Shown here: in pieces, positions 17,550 to 26,457 of the stretch
How the letters are laid out: each line of letters opens with the position of its first letter
Position numbering within the stretch: position 1 is the stretch's first letter
From: Leisingera sp. S132
Lineage (GTDB): Bacteria; Pseudomonadota; Alphaproteobacteria; Rhodobacterales; Rhodobacteraceae
Assembly (NCBI RefSeq): GCF_025144465.1
Contig: NZ_CP083553.1
Coordinates: 1,238,001-1,302,000 of the forward strand
Direction of reading: 5' to 3'
DNA: 64,000 nucleotides
Made by a program: the position numbers and the translations under genes
The notes under the pieces: model-generated
Seen by the model: the letters and a program-made list of their open reading frames with translations, nothing else
What the model was told of the DNA's origin: nothing
Databases searched by the model: none

Positions 17550-18227
17550 TCAGGCCTTATGCGCGTCCTGCCAGGCGCGCGGGTCTTTCAGGAACTTTTC
17601 CACCTCGGCCAACGTCTCTTCGCTGAAGCTCTTCTGCGCCTTGGCCTCGGCCAGCACATCCCACCAGGTGCACAGGTAATGCAGCTCAACCCCGTGGTCG
17701 CCCAGGCGCTTAGTAGTTTCAGGAAAGATGTCGTAATAGAAGATCACCGCGGTGTGGCCGCAGGAGGCACCGGTTTCGCGGATCGCATCGACAAAGGACA
17801 GTTTGGAGCCGCCGTCGGTGGTCATGTCCTCCACCAGCAGCACCCGCTGATCCTCGGTCATCACCCCTTCAATGCGGGCATTTCGGCCATATCCCTTGGG
17901 TTTCTTGCGCACATAAGTCATCGGCAGCGCCATGCGCTCGGCCACCAGCGCGCCAAAGGGGATGCCGGCGGTTTCCCCGCCCGCAATATTGTCAAACGCC
18001 TCGAACCCCGCGTTGCGCATCACGGTCACGGTCAGGAAATCCATCAGCGTGGTGCGGATGCGCGGAAAGGAGATCAGCTTGCGGCAGTCGATATAGCTGG
18101 GCGAGGGCAGGCCGGAGGCCAGAGTGTAGGGCTCATCCGTGTTGAAGTTCACCGCGCCGATTTCCAGCAGCATCCGGGCCGACAGGCGGGCGATTTCTTC
18201 GCGGGAAGGGTAGGAGGTGGGGATCAT
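17550..18227 (-). CDS. pyrE: Orotate phosphoribosyltransferase
   Basis: PyrE joins orotate to PRPP in pyrimidine synthesis. In 225 residues it shows [15 protein letters not shown] (orotate side), [28 protein letters not shown] and the PRPP loop [13 protein letters not shown]. The ATG at 18225-18227 (MIPTSYP) has AAGG 12 bases upstream; another ATG four codons earlier has no spacing to a site. In relatives pyrE follows pyrC directly. Here 2.4 kb of RTX remnant and an insertion sequence intervene, so the pair is probably no longer one transcript. Confidence 0.96.
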   Translation of the reverse strand: MIPTSYPSREEIARLSARMLLEIGAVNFNTDEPYTLASGLPSPSYIDCRKLISFPRIRTTLMDFLTVTVMRNAGFEAFDNIAGGETAGIPFGALVAERMALPMTYVRKKPKGYGRNARIEGVMTEDQRVLLVEDMTTDGGSKLSFVDAIRETGASCGHTAVIFYYDIFPETTKRLGDHGVELHYLCTWWDVLAEAKAQKSFSEETLAEVEKFLKDPRAWQDAHKA

Positions 18228-18360
18228 GGCGGCAGGCATCCTTTGCGGCAGCGGTTTTGCTGTCCATAAACCGGAACTCCGCCGGTTAGAAGCCCCAGAG
18301 GCGCAACGCGCAAACGTTGCCTAGTGCTGTTCAGGATCAGGCCGGTCCCCAAGGGATCTC

Positions 18361-19656
18361 TTACCAAACGACATCGAAGCAGGGCTCTATTATGTAATTT
18401 GAAGTTAAACGAAGATCATCTTCCGCTTCAGGTGCTGGGTCATCGCCGCTTTGCTCCGGCCCAATCGGAATGACTTCAAATCCTTCTTCGCCAACCCCGC
18501 AGGGGTTCCACGCGGGGAGATCAAAATTGAAGTCTGTTTCATCCAGATCCGTCAAATCCACGTTCAGCAGTGTGATGGTGCTCCCATGCGCGTCCTCGAT
18601 CAGAACGTCTTGGCCGTCCTGCCGGATGTGGTTTTCGAGCAGGTCGGTCATATCCGTGATGCTGGAAACTGTGCTGAGGTCGATCTTCTCAAGGCTGCTC
18701 GTCGCGTCGAAATCAGTAATGGTGTCGTTGCCAAAATTTCCGAATCCGTCCCAGAACACAAACAGGTCATCGCCAGCTCCGCCTGTCAGAAGGTCATCAC
18801 CAAGCCCGCCGTCCAGCGTGTCCTGACCTTGCCCTCCGTCGAGGGTATCATTGCCGGTATCTTCCTGAATCATTTCGCCAGATGGTGCGGCCCTCACGAA
18901 CCGCAGAGGCGACAAAAACCAGTTCTGGGTAAAGGTCCCACCCGATAGCTCGTCATCACCGTTGCCGCCAGAGAGGGCATCATCGCCGTTAGCGCCGCGC
19001 AGGCTGTCGTTTCCGGCTCCCCCGTCTAAGGCATCGTTGCCTTCCCTGCCGTTCAGGGTGTCATTGCCCTCGCCGCCGCTGAGGTCATCGTTGCCGCTAG
19101 TGCCGGTAATATTCAAGTCTTCCACCGTCCGGACGGTCTCAGGGTCCCAGTCCAGGGTCTGGTTCGGGTCCAGCGTCCCAGTGACCGGTTGCTTATGCGT
19201 GATTGAATTCTGAAAGTTCTGGTAATCGCCGAAGCTACTGATTTCCGGCAGGGCTGCACCTCTGAGGGCAAAGAGTTGGATACTGCCGCCGTCGATGCCC
19301 CAAAAATTATTGATTATCAGAACTACCGTGGTGCCACCGCTCCAGGTTATTTCGGAGAGGGTCAGCCTGGGCAATAGAATATCGTTGCCGTCCGCTGGCG
19401 CCTCGGGAAGCCCGGAAATCTCTGTGCCCGGGATGAATTGCACCTCGCCATCGGGCAGGAAACTGACGGGAGAGTAGGAGAAGGGTTCACCCTCAGAAAC
19501 GTTTAACCGCAGTTCCAGATCGCGGGCTGCAAGGGAGGGAAGCAGCCGGCTTGGGCCGTTGTCCTGGATAGACTCTGTTGCGCAAATCGGTTGAGGGCCA
19601 AGGTTCCCCTTTCCCCAGACGGACTTATCCCACTGCCTCTGTGACGGGTATGCCAA
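18361..19656 (-). CDS. RTX-type calcium-binding repeat protein, 5' end lost to an IS
   Basis: The frame encodes 431 residues. About nine GGxGxDxL nonapeptide repeats occur in two blocks (residues about 185-245 and 265-295, e.g. GGEGNDTLNGREGNDALDG), followed by a C-terminal region FVFWDGFGNFGNDTITDFD typical of type I secreted RTX proteins. The first 28 or so codons, including the only possible start (a TTG at 19654-19656), lie inside the neighbouring IS element, so the native start and 5' part are gone. The G+C content is lower than that of flanking genes. It is probably a non-functional remnant, although the open frame is intact. Confidence 0.75.
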   Translation of the reverse strand: MAYPSQRQWDKSVWGKGNLGPQPICATESIQDNGPSRLLPSLAARDLELRLNVSEGEPFSYSPVSFLPDGEVQFIPGTEISGLPEAPADGNDILLPRLTLSEITWSGGTTVVLIINNFWGIDGGSIQLFALRGAALPEISSFGDYQNFQNSITHKQPVTGTLDPNQTLDWDPETVRTVEDLNITGTSGNDDLSGGEGNDTLNGREGNDALDGGAGNDSLRGANGDDALSGGNGDDELSGGTFTQNWFLSPLRFVRAAPSGEMIQEDTGNDTLDGGQGQDTLDGGLGDDLLTGGAGDDLFVFWDGFGNFGNDTITDFDATSSLEKIDLSTVSSITDMTDLLENHIRQDGQDVLIEDAHGSTITLLNVDLTDLDETDFNFDLPAWNPCGVGEEGFEVIPIGPEQSGDDPAPEAEDDLRLTSNYIIEPCFDVVW

Positions 19657-20620
19657 GCGCGGTGAATCCGTTCATGACCGCAACACGGAGCTGAAGCTCG
19701 GCAACCTGACGTCCAGGATCCCGTGCCATCAGTCTTTGTCCCAGCAGTTTCATGCAGTGCATCTTGGTTTCGGCACGACTTCGGCGGTGGTATCCACTCC
19801 ATTTCCGCCAAAGCGCTCGGCCAAGGTATTTCGACGCCCGCAGCGCTTCGTTGCGCGCAATCGCGCCTGCGGTGTCGGGTTTCCAGGGCTTGGCGTTCTT
19901 GCGGGGCGGGACGACGGCATTGGCACCTCGGTTGGCGATGGCATCGTGGCACTTGCGCGTATCGTAGGCGCCATCTGCCGTGACACTGCCGATCTCCTGC
20001 TCGGGCGGGATCTGATTAAGCAGTTCCGGCAGCATGGGCGCATCACCAATGTTGCTACTGGTGAACTCGACTGCCCGGATTTCCAGTGTCTTTTCGTCGA
20101 TACCGAGGTGAACCTTGCGCCACACGCGGCGTTTCGAGCCACCGTGCTTGCGCGCATTCCACTCGCCTTCGCCCTCTACCTTTATCCCAGTGCTGTCGAT
20201 CAGCAGGTGTAGCGGCCCCTCAGAACCACGATACGGGATGTTCACGGCGAGAGACTTCTGGCGGCGTGAAAGCGTGCTAAAATCCGGTACCGACCAGTCC
20301 AATCCACTCAATCGCAGGAGACTTTCCACGAAGCCGGTCGTCTGCCTGAGCGCCATACGGAACAGCACCTTCATCGTCAGGCAGGTCTTGATCGCGGCGT
20401 CGCTATAGATGGGCTGTCGGCCTCTCTTGCCGGTCGGCCGGGCCTCCCACGTCATCTCGGGATCGAACCAGATCGTCAGAGAGCCACGACGCTTCAGCGC
20501 TTCGTTATAGGCCCGCCAGTTCTTGATCTTGTAGGTCGGGGGTGTTGGTCTGCTCATGCCCTCCAGCTATCACGCTGGATTCATGAGATGAATCCCTCAC
20601 CCGATTTGCGCAACAGAGCC
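19571..20620. mobile_element. IS5-family (IS903-like) insertion sequence
   Basis: A 1050-bp element with near-perfect terminal inverted repeats: left GACTCTGTTGCGCAAATCGG, right (complement) GGCTCTGTTGCGCAAATCGG, one mismatch in 20 and continuing TTGAGGG/GTGAGGG. It holds one transposase. IS903-group elements are about 1.05 kb and make 9-bp target duplications; here the flanking 9 bases (TCCTGGATA and GCAAGAGAC) do not match, so a deletion or rearrangement has removed one original flank. The right end is 22 bases from the pyrC stop. Confidence 0.92.
19625..20557 (-). CDS. IS5-family transposase (IS903 group)
   Basis: A 310-residue DDE transposase occupying nearly the whole element. It begins with YKIKNWRAYNEALKRRGSL typical of the IS903 group. 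The catalytic triad is visible as Asp in LLIDSTGIK, Asp in VTADGAYDTRK and Glu in RRSRAETKMHC. The frame has no disruption and the ATG at 20555-20557 has GGAGGGCATGAGC just upstream, so this copy may be active. Confidence 0.95.
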   Translation of the reverse strand: MSRPTPPTYKIKNWRAYNEALKRRGSLTIWFDPEMTWEARPTGKRGRQPIYSDAAIKTCLTMKVLFRMALRQTTGFVESLLRLSGLDWSVPDFSTLSRRQKSLAVNIPYRGSEGPLHLLIDSTGIKVEGEGEWNARKHGGSKRRVWRKVHLGIDEKTLEIRAVEFTSSNIGDAPMLPELLNQIPPEQEIGSVTADGAYDTRKCHDAIANRGANAVVPPRKNAKPWKPDTAGAIARNEALRASKYLGRALWRKWSGYHRRSRAETKMHCMKLLGQRLMARDPGRQVAELQLRVAVMNGFTALGIPVTEAVG

Positions 20621-20641
20621 GCAAGAGACTGTTTCAAGGAA

Positions 20642-21685
20642 TTACCCGGCCACGTTCCAGAAAACGTCAAAGCCCGGGTCGAATACGGTGACGGGGCCGT
20701 CGCCGCTTTCGATCTTCTCCGGGAAAGCCACCGGCGCATCCTGCTTGGTCAGGGTCAGCGTCTCGCTGCTCACCGGCAGGCCATAGAACGCCGGGCCGTT
20801 TTCCGAGGCAAAGCCCGCCAGCTTGTCCAGCGCGCCCTCTTCCTCGAACACATGCGCCAGGAGGGACATGGTGTTGGTGGCGGTGAAACAGCCGGCACAG
20901 CCGCAGGCGCTTTCCTTGTTGGGGTCGGTGTGCGGCGCCGAGTCGGTGCCCAGGAAATAGCGCGCATCACCGGAGGTCGCAGCGGCCCGCAGCGCCAGAC
21001 GGTGCTCTTCGCGCTTGGCCACCGGCAGGCAGTAGTAATGCGGCTTGATGCCGCCGACCAGGATGTGGTTGCGGTTGATGATCAGGTGGTGCGTGGTGAT
21101 GGTCGCGCCCAGATCCCGCTCCTGGCTGGCCACGTAATCAGCCGCGTTTTTGGTGGTGATATGCTCCATCACCACCCGCAGGCCGGGGGTCGCCTTGCGG
21201 ATCGGGTCCAGCACCCGGTCGATGAACACGGCTTCACGGTCGAAGATGTCGATGTCGTGGTCGGTCACTTCGCCATGGGTGCACAGCGGCAGGCCGATTT
21301 CGGCCATCTTTTCCAGCACCGCACGGACGTTATCGAAATTGGTCACACCCGAAGCCGAATTGGTGGTGGCGCCCGCCGGATACAGCTTCACTGCCTTGAC
21401 CAGCCCGCTGGCGTGGGCGGCAGCCACATCCGCCGGATCGGTGTCCTCGGTCAGGTACAGCGTCATCAGCGGCTCAAACGCCATGCCTTCCGGCAGCGCC
21501 GCCAGAATGCGGTCGCGGTAGGCCGCGGCCTGCGCCCCGGTCACCACCGGCGGCACCAGATTCGGCATGATGATCGCCCGGCCGAAATGGCGGGCGGTTT
21601 CGGGCAGCACGGCCTGCAGCATGGCGCCGTCGCGCAGGTGCAGGTGCCAGTCATCGGGGCGGGGGATGGTGAGCGTGTCGGTCAT
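20642..21685 (-). CDS. pyrC: Dihydroorotase
   Basis: PyrC cyclises carbamoyl-aspartate in pyrimidine synthesis. The 347-residue protein is of the short class II type as in E. coli: metal motif DWHLHLRDG at residues 11-19, the carboxylated Lys in [14 protein letters not shown], metal His residues in THGE and VMEHITT, and the catalytic Asp in FLGTDSAPH. The stop lies 22 bases from the IS5-family element, which together with the RTX remnant separates it from pyrE. Confidence 0.97.
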   Translation of the reverse strand: MTDTLTIPRPDDWHLHLRDGAMLQAVLPETARHFGRAIIMPNLVPPVVTGAQAAAYRDRILAALPEGMAFEPLMTLYLTEDTDPADVAAAHASGLVKAVKLYPAGATTNSASGVTNFDNVRAVLEKMAEIGLPLCTHGEVTDHDIDIFDREAVFIDRVLDPIRKATPGLRVVMEHITTKNAADYVASQERDLGATITTHHLIINRNHILVGGIKPHYYCLPVAKREEHRLALRAAATSGDARYFLGTDSAPHTDPNKESACGCAGCFTATNTMSLLAHVFEEEGALDKLAGFASENGPAFYGLPVSSETLTLTKQDAPVAFPEKIESGDGPVTVFDPGFDVFWNVAG

Positions 21686-21749
21686 GCGCGTGCGTTAGCA
21701 CATGGCAGCACGGAAACAAAGCGGCAGAATGCGCGCTGATCCAGCCGGA

Positions 21750-22706
21750 TCAGCGCTTGTCCGGGATGGTGAATTCGCCGCTGCCGGCCCGCTTCTGCAT
21801 CTCCTCCAGGCGGCGGCGGAACCGCGGCGCCCGCATCCGCTCCGTCACATTGCGGCACAGAAGCGCGATCAGCACCCCGCGGTCCTCCCGCTCCAGCCGG
21901 CCCAGGAGGTTGCGCAGGAAGAAGGGGTTGTTGCGCCGCGCCCGGAACAGCTTGCAAAAGGCCGCCTCCGACAGCTTGCCGCTGCCTGCCAGCGACAGGA
22001 TGTGATAGAGCATCTCCATCTCGATCAGCCGGGTCTGCACCGCGTCCCCCATGTGGCTGGCGCGCAGCCGGGTCACGTTCCTGCGGGCAAACAGCGCCGC
22101 ATGCATCGCGTCCAGCCGCTCCTGCGGGTCGTAGATGACAAAAGCCTGCCCGGCAGCATCCAGCATGTCCGGCGCATAGCCGTAGCGGTCGGTGAACGAC
22201 AGCCGCCGGTTCTCGGCAAAGCGGTCGTCCCATTCGGTCATCCGCGGATCCAGCGTCGCCTGCGGCTGCACCGCCACAACGGTGGCCCCGGGCGAGGCCA
22301 CGGAATACGCAGCCGCCGCATAGCCGCAGGGGCCTGCGCCGTAGAACAGCACGTTTTCAAATTCGTCAAAAAAGCCGTCGTCGATCAGCTGATCGAAGAA
22401 GCCATAGATGCGCTCGTCGCGGAACCAGGTGTCGCCGTCGGAGACCACGCACATATGCGACCAGCCCAGGTTCTTCACCAGATCGAACCCCAGCGGCTGC
22501 GCCTGGTCCGACAGGTTGTGAATGCCCTGCATGGTCTCAAAGGTCACCAGCAGGGTGTTGCCCTGGTCGATGAAGGTGGTGAAATGCTTTTCGCCCAGCG
22601 GCTGGTACATGCCGTGCTGTTCGGCCAGCGCCGCCATCCGCGCCTTCCATTGCGCCGGTTTCAGCCCCGAAAGGTCTTCGTCCAGATTTTCGAGTCCGTC
22701 CTGCAT
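21750..22706 (-). CDS. Conserved hypothetical protein, alpha/beta-hydrolase-like segment
   Basis: A 318-residue protein beginning MQDGLENLDEDL. The ATG at 22704-22706 has AAGGTGG upstream. Mid-protein is FYGAGPCGYAAAAYSVASPGATVVAVQPQATLDP, a nucleophile-elbow-like G-x-G-x-x-G pattern reminiscent of alpha/beta hydrolases, with Asp and His candidates before and after. The C-terminal part is Arg-rich (RAPRFRRRLEEMQKRAG). Homologues in roseobacters have been labelled phosphoadenosine phosphosulfate reductase, but no PAPS-reductase motif is visible. Function unknown. Confidence 0.7.
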   Translation of the reverse strand: MQDGLENLDEDLSGLKPAQWKARMAALAEQHGMYQPLGEKHFTTFIDQGNTLLVTFETMQGIHNLSDQAQPLGFDLVKNLGWSHMCVVSDGDTWFRDERIYGFFDQLIDDGFFDEFENVLFYGAGPCGYAAAAYSVASPGATVVAVQPQATLDPRMTEWDDRFAENRRLSFTDRYGYAPDMLDAAGQAFVIYDPQERLDAMHAALFARRNVTRLRASHMGDAVQTRLIEMEMLYHILSLAGSGKLSEAAFCKLFRARRNNPFFLRNLLGRLEREDRGVLIALLCRNVTERMRAPRFRRRLEEMQKRAGSGEFTIPDKR

Positions 22707-22863
22707 GACTTCCACCTTGAGTACCCCCTGCGCCGAGCGGCGGTTTTGCTGGTTTACGCTTAGGAGACAAATAAGGCTAAATTTGGAAAAACTAAGGCCT
22801 CTTTACTGTCTGGTCCGGGGCGATCAGCGGGCCATTGCCTGCCTGCCGCGTGCTGATCACCTC

Positions 22864-23925
22864 TCAGCCTGGCTGCCTTCCGCTCTCCGCCGCCAGCCCC
22901 AGCATCGCAAAGCGCCGCATCTGCGCGCCTTGCTCCGCAGTCAGCACCCGCGCCGGCGGGGCCATCAGCAGGCGGGTGAACAGCGCCCGGTTTTCCTCGG
23001 CCAGCATCAGCTCCAGGAACCGCGCCTTGCGCCAGGCCACGGCAGTGCCATGCAGCCTGGCCAGTTCCGTATCCGCCATCAGCTCTGCCTGCAGCGCCGC
23101 GCGCGCGGGCGCATAGCGGGCAATCGCGCGGTCTTCGCAGGCGGCATAGTTGCGCTCCACCCAGTAATCCATCCCCAGCGGGGCCTGCCGGTTCACGCGG
23201 CCCCGGGCCGCCTTCACCACATAGCTCTCCATTGCGCCCAAGGGGTAATGGTTCAGCTGCGCCAGGCGGTAATTCGGCTGGCCGTAATCGGTAAACAGCC
23301 GCTTGGTCTTGAACGCCTCACCCAGCTCGCGCCCCTCGCAGTCGAACCAGCGATAGCCTTTCAGCTGCGCCTTTTCTTTCACACCGCGGGGCCGGTGCAC
23401 GCCGCATTTCCGGTAGGTGCCGTTGTTGCGGTAGAGCGTCTTGAACATCACCGCCCGCCAGGGCCAGTGGACCACCTCCGGCGCACACTGTGTGAATTGC
23501 TCCGTGACCGGGCGGTCCTCATAGGCCACAACGCCGCCATTGCCGAACAGCCGCCAGGTCAGCGGAATGGCATCCGCATCCGGCAGCGCCGCCAGCAGGT
23601 CCGCCACCGTGCCCTCGCTGGTCTTGATGCAAGGGAACTCATCGGCATCGGCAACCAGCACCCAGTCCGCGGCCTTCATCAGCGGATGCTTGTCCGCCAT
23701 TTTCAGCGCAGCGAACTGGATGCCCTCGCGGCCATATGGGCCTTCGTTGCGCACATGCGCCAGCTGCCCCATCGCCTGCAGCCGGTCCAGCATCATATCG
23801 GTGCCGTCCTGGCAATCGTTGGAAAACACCAGGAAATCGGTGAAGCCGGCCGTACGGTAATGGGCCAGCCATTCCAGCAGGAACGCGCCCTCGTTGCGCA
23901 CGCAGAGAATGGCCAGCACCCGCAT
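22864..23925 (-). CDS. Family 2-like glycosyltransferase
   Basis: A 353-residue protein starting MRVLAILCVRNEGAFLLEWL, typical of the Glyco_tranf_2_4 type (as in proteins annotated GT2 or GT92-like). The donor-binding region has ADWVLVADADEF (a DxD motif near residue 95), followed by LTWRLFGNGG and a WPWRAVMFK motif. The C-terminal third is helical and basic. The acceptor is unknown; roles in capsule or exopolysaccharide synthesis are typical. ATG at 23923-23925; a GTG two codons upstream is possible. Confidence 0.85.
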   Translation of the reverse strand: MRVLAILCVRNEGAFLLEWLAHYRTAGFTDFLVFSNDCQDGTDMMLDRLQAMGQLAHVRNEGPYGREGIQFAALKMADKHPLMKAADWVLVADADEFPCIKTSEGTVADLLAALPDADAIPLTWRLFGNGGVVAYEDRPVTEQFTQCAPEVVHWPWRAVMFKTLYRNNGTYRKCGVHRPRGVKEKAQLKGYRWFDCEGRELGEAFKTKRLFTDYGQPNYRLAQLNHYPLGAMESYVVKAARGRVNRQAPLGMDYWVERNYAACEDRAIARYAPARAALQAELMADTELARLHGTAVAWRKARFLELMLAEENRALFTRLLMAPPARVLTAEQGAQMRRFAMLGLAAESGRQPG

Positions 23926-24143
23926 CGTCACACGTCCCCGCAGCGCCGGGCTGCCGGTTTCAACCGCATCTGGAGAGTTCTGCTCATGCCTCGGCCTTCT
24001 GTCTTGCTGCTGCCAGTCTTACCCCAAGCCGGCGGCGATACAAACCCTCCCGCGCCGCTGCCGGGCCGCAGCGTCGCAGGCAGCCGCCGCTTGACCGATG
24101 CGCCTGCCCGTGGCCTGTTGGACGGGGCAAGGGGAGGTCAGAC

Positions 24144-25061
24144 ATGCAGGCACAATCCATCGAGCAGGTGCAGGACCTGCTGTCGCAGCAGGGCTACGTC
24201 TGCGGCCGGGCGCTTGCCACCGTGGTGTTCCTGTCGCTGAAACTGGGCCGCCCGCTGTTCCTGGAGGGCGAGGCCGGCACCGGTAAGACCGAGATTGCCA
24301 AGGCACTGGCCGCCAGCCTAGGCCGCCGCCTGATCCGCCTGCAATGCTACGAGGGGCTGGATGCCGCCAGCGCCGTTTATGAATGGAACTTCGCGGCGCA
24401 GATGGTGGCGATCCGCACCGCTGAAGCTGCGGGCGAGGCCGCGGGCAGCGCCGGCCGCGCCGCGCTCCAGAACGAACTGTTCTCCGCAGATTACCTGATC
24501 GAACGGCCGCTGTTGCAGGCGATGCGCCCGGATGAGAACGGCGCCCCGGTGCTGCTGATCGACGAGCTGGACCGCACCGATGAACCGTTCGAGGCCTTCC
24601 TCTTGGAGGCGCTCAGCGACTTCCAGGTGACGATCCCCGAACTTGGCACCATCCAGGCGCCGGAGCCTCCGATTGTTATCCTCACCTCCAACCGCACGCG
24701 GGAGGTGCATGACGCCCTCAAACGCCGCTGCCTCTACCACTGGGTCGACTACCCCGATTTCAGCCGCGAACTCGATATCCTGCACGCCCGCGCGCCGCAG
24801 GCCAGCGAACAGCTCAGCCGCGAGATCGTCGCTTTCGTGCAATCCTTGCGCACCGAGGATCTGTTCAAGAAACCGGGGGTGGCCGAAACCATCGACTGGG
24901 CTAATTGCCTCCTGGCGCTCGACGTCATCGCCCTCAGCCCCGAGGTGATCGCCGACACCCTCGGCGCGATCCTCAAATACCAGGACGACATTGCCCGCCT
25001 GCACGGTTCCGAGGCCAAGCGCATCCTTGATGAGGCCAAGGCCAGCCTGGACGCGGCCTGA
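24144..25061 (+). CDS. MoxR-family AAA+ ATPase (CoxD-like)
   Basis: A 305-residue AAA+ ATPase of the MoxR group: Walker A GEAGTGKTE (residues 42-50), Walker B VLLIDELDRTDEPFEAFLLE, sensor 1 ILTSNRTREVHDALKRRC. CoxD of this family helps form the sulfur-containing Mo-Cu site of CO dehydrogenase; with CoxE it is a chaperone-like pair that matures molybdenum hydroxylases. GGGGAGG lies 9 bases before the ATG. It starts the seven-gene plus-strand cox-like cluster. Confidence 0.92.
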   Translation: MQAQSIEQVQDLLSQQGYVCGRALATVVFLSLKLGRPLFLEGEAGTGKTEIAKALAASLGRRLIRLQCYEGLDAASAVYEWNFAAQMVAIRTAEAAGEAAGSAGRAALQNELFSADYLIERPLLQAMRPDENGAPVLLIDELDRTDEPFEAFLLEALSDFQVTIPELGTIQAPEPPIVILTSNRTREVHDALKRRCLYHWVDYPDFSRELDILHARAPQASEQLSREIVAFVQSLRTEDLFKKPGVAETIDWANCLLALDVIALSPEVIADTLGAILKYQDDIARLHGSEAKRILDEAKASLDAA

Positions 25062-25062
25062 T

Positions 25063-25111
25063 GTTTCATCATTCTGGAAATACTCCGGGGGTATGGGGGC
25101 AGCGCCCCCAT
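25063..25111 (-). repeat. Intergenic repeat GGAGTATTT-GATGAAA, copy 1
   Basis: Read on the minus strand: a short GC hairpin (GGGGGCGCTGCCCCC), then CCCGGAGTATTTCC and a GATGAAAC end. It fills the gap between the MoxR and CoxE genes. Related copies occur at 31553, 42430, 47176 and 50735. Confidence 0.75.
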
Positions 25112-25119
25112 GTTCGCTA

Positions 25120-26382
25120 GTGCCTGACTATCCGCCGCTCACCCTGCCGGACAATCCTAAGCTGCTCCGCAACATCACCCATTTTGCCCGCGCCCTGCGC
25201 AAGGCCGGGCTGCCCATTGGCCCGGGCCGGGTGCTGGACGCGGTGCGCGCGGTTGCCGCGGCAGGCTTCACCAGCCGGCAGGACTTCTATTGGGCCTTGC
25301 ACGCTTGTTTCGTGACCAAGCCGGAGCAGCGGGTTGTGTTTGCCCAGGTCTTCCGCCTGTTCTGGCGCGATCCGCGGTATCTGGAGCAGATGATGGCCGC
25401 GATGCTGCCCGCCATCCGCGGCGTGCAGGAGGAGCGCCCGGCCAAGCCCGCCGAGAAACGCGCCGCCGAGGCGCTGCTGGACGGCATGCTTGACCCGCCG
25501 GACGTTCCGGAAGCGGAGCCGGAAGGCACAGAGATCGAGATCGACGCCTCCCGCACCATGTCGGCGGAGGAACGCCTCAGGACGCTGGATTTCGAACAGA
25601 TGAGCACGGCGGAGATTGCCGCCGCCAAGCGCATCCTGGCGCAGCTGAAACTGCCGGTGACACCCATCCAGTCCCGCCGCCTGATGGCCGCACCACGGGG
25701 GCACCGCGCCGACTGGCGCAAAACCTTACGCAATGCCGCGCGGCAGGGCGGCGACCTGCAGCAGATTGCCCGCGCCAAGCGCCGCATCCGCTGGCCCAAT
25801 CTGGTGGTGCTCTGCGACATCTCCGGCTCGATGAGCCAGTACAGCCGCATCATCCTGCATTTCCTGCATGCCGCCGCCAATGCCCGGGGAAAATCTGGTG
25901 GGCAGGGCTGGGCACGGGTGCATGGCTTCACCTTCGGCACCCGCCTGACCAACATCACCCGGCATCTGCAGCAGCGCGATGTCGACGCAGCGCTGGCCGC
26001 TGCAGGGGCAGAGGCGCAGGACTGGGAGGGCGGCACCCGGATCGGCGACTGCCTGCACGCCTTCAACCGCGACTGGTCGCGGCGCGTCATGGGGCAGGGC
26101 GCGGTGGTGCTGCTGATCACCGACGGGCTGGACCGCGGCGACCCCGAGGGCCTTTCGCGCGAGATGCAGCGGCTGCAGCTGTCGTCGCGCCGCCTGATCT
26201 GGCTGAACCCCCTGCTGCGCTGGGACGGGTTCGCCCCCAAGGCGCAGGGCATCCGTGCGATGCTGCCCTACACGGACAGCTTCCGCGCCGGCCATTCCAT
26301 CGCTTCACTGCAGGACCTGGCACAGGTGATAACCAGCCCCTCCGACGCGGGTGAAAAGGCACGGCTGATGGCGCTGCTCTAG
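25120..26382 (+). CDS. CoxE-type von Willebrand factor A domain protein
   Basis: A 420-residue CoxE-family protein. The C-terminal VWA domain carries the metal-ion-dependent adhesion site DISGSMS (about residue 233), the matching Thr in GGTRIG and LLITDGLDRGD. The N-terminal half is helical (NITHFARALRKAGL, HACFVTKPEQR). CoxE partners the MoxR ATPase in cofactor maturation. A GTG at 25120 is chosen because the only earlier in-frame ATG (25093) lies inside the intergenic repeat. No strong ribosome site is visible. Confidence 0.88.
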   Translation: MPDYPPLTLPDNPKLLRNITHFARALRKAGLPIGPGRVLDAVRAVAAAGFTSRQDFYWALHACFVTKPEQRVVFAQVFRLFWRDPRYLEQMMAAMLPAIRGVQEERPAKPAEKRAAEALLDGMLDPPDVPEAEPEGTEIEIDASRTMSAEERLRTLDFEQMSTAEIAAAKRILAQLKLPVTPIQSRRLMAAPRGHRADWRKTLRNAARQGGDLQQIARAKRRIRWPNLVVLCDISGSMSQYSRIILHFLHAAANARGKSGGQGWARVHGFTFGTRLTNITRHLQQRDVDAALAAAGAEAQDWEGGTRIGDCLHAFNRDWSRRVMGQGAVVLLITDGLDRGDPEGLSREMQRLQLSSRRLIWLNPLLRWDGFAPKAQGIRAMLPYTDSFRAGHSIASLQDLAQVITSPSDAGEKARLMALL

Positions 26383-26457
26383 CCGCCGCCGCTTGCAATC
26401 CGCCGTCCAAGTACCGATTTTGACAACATCTCCCGCCGCAACCCTTAAGGCCCGCCA

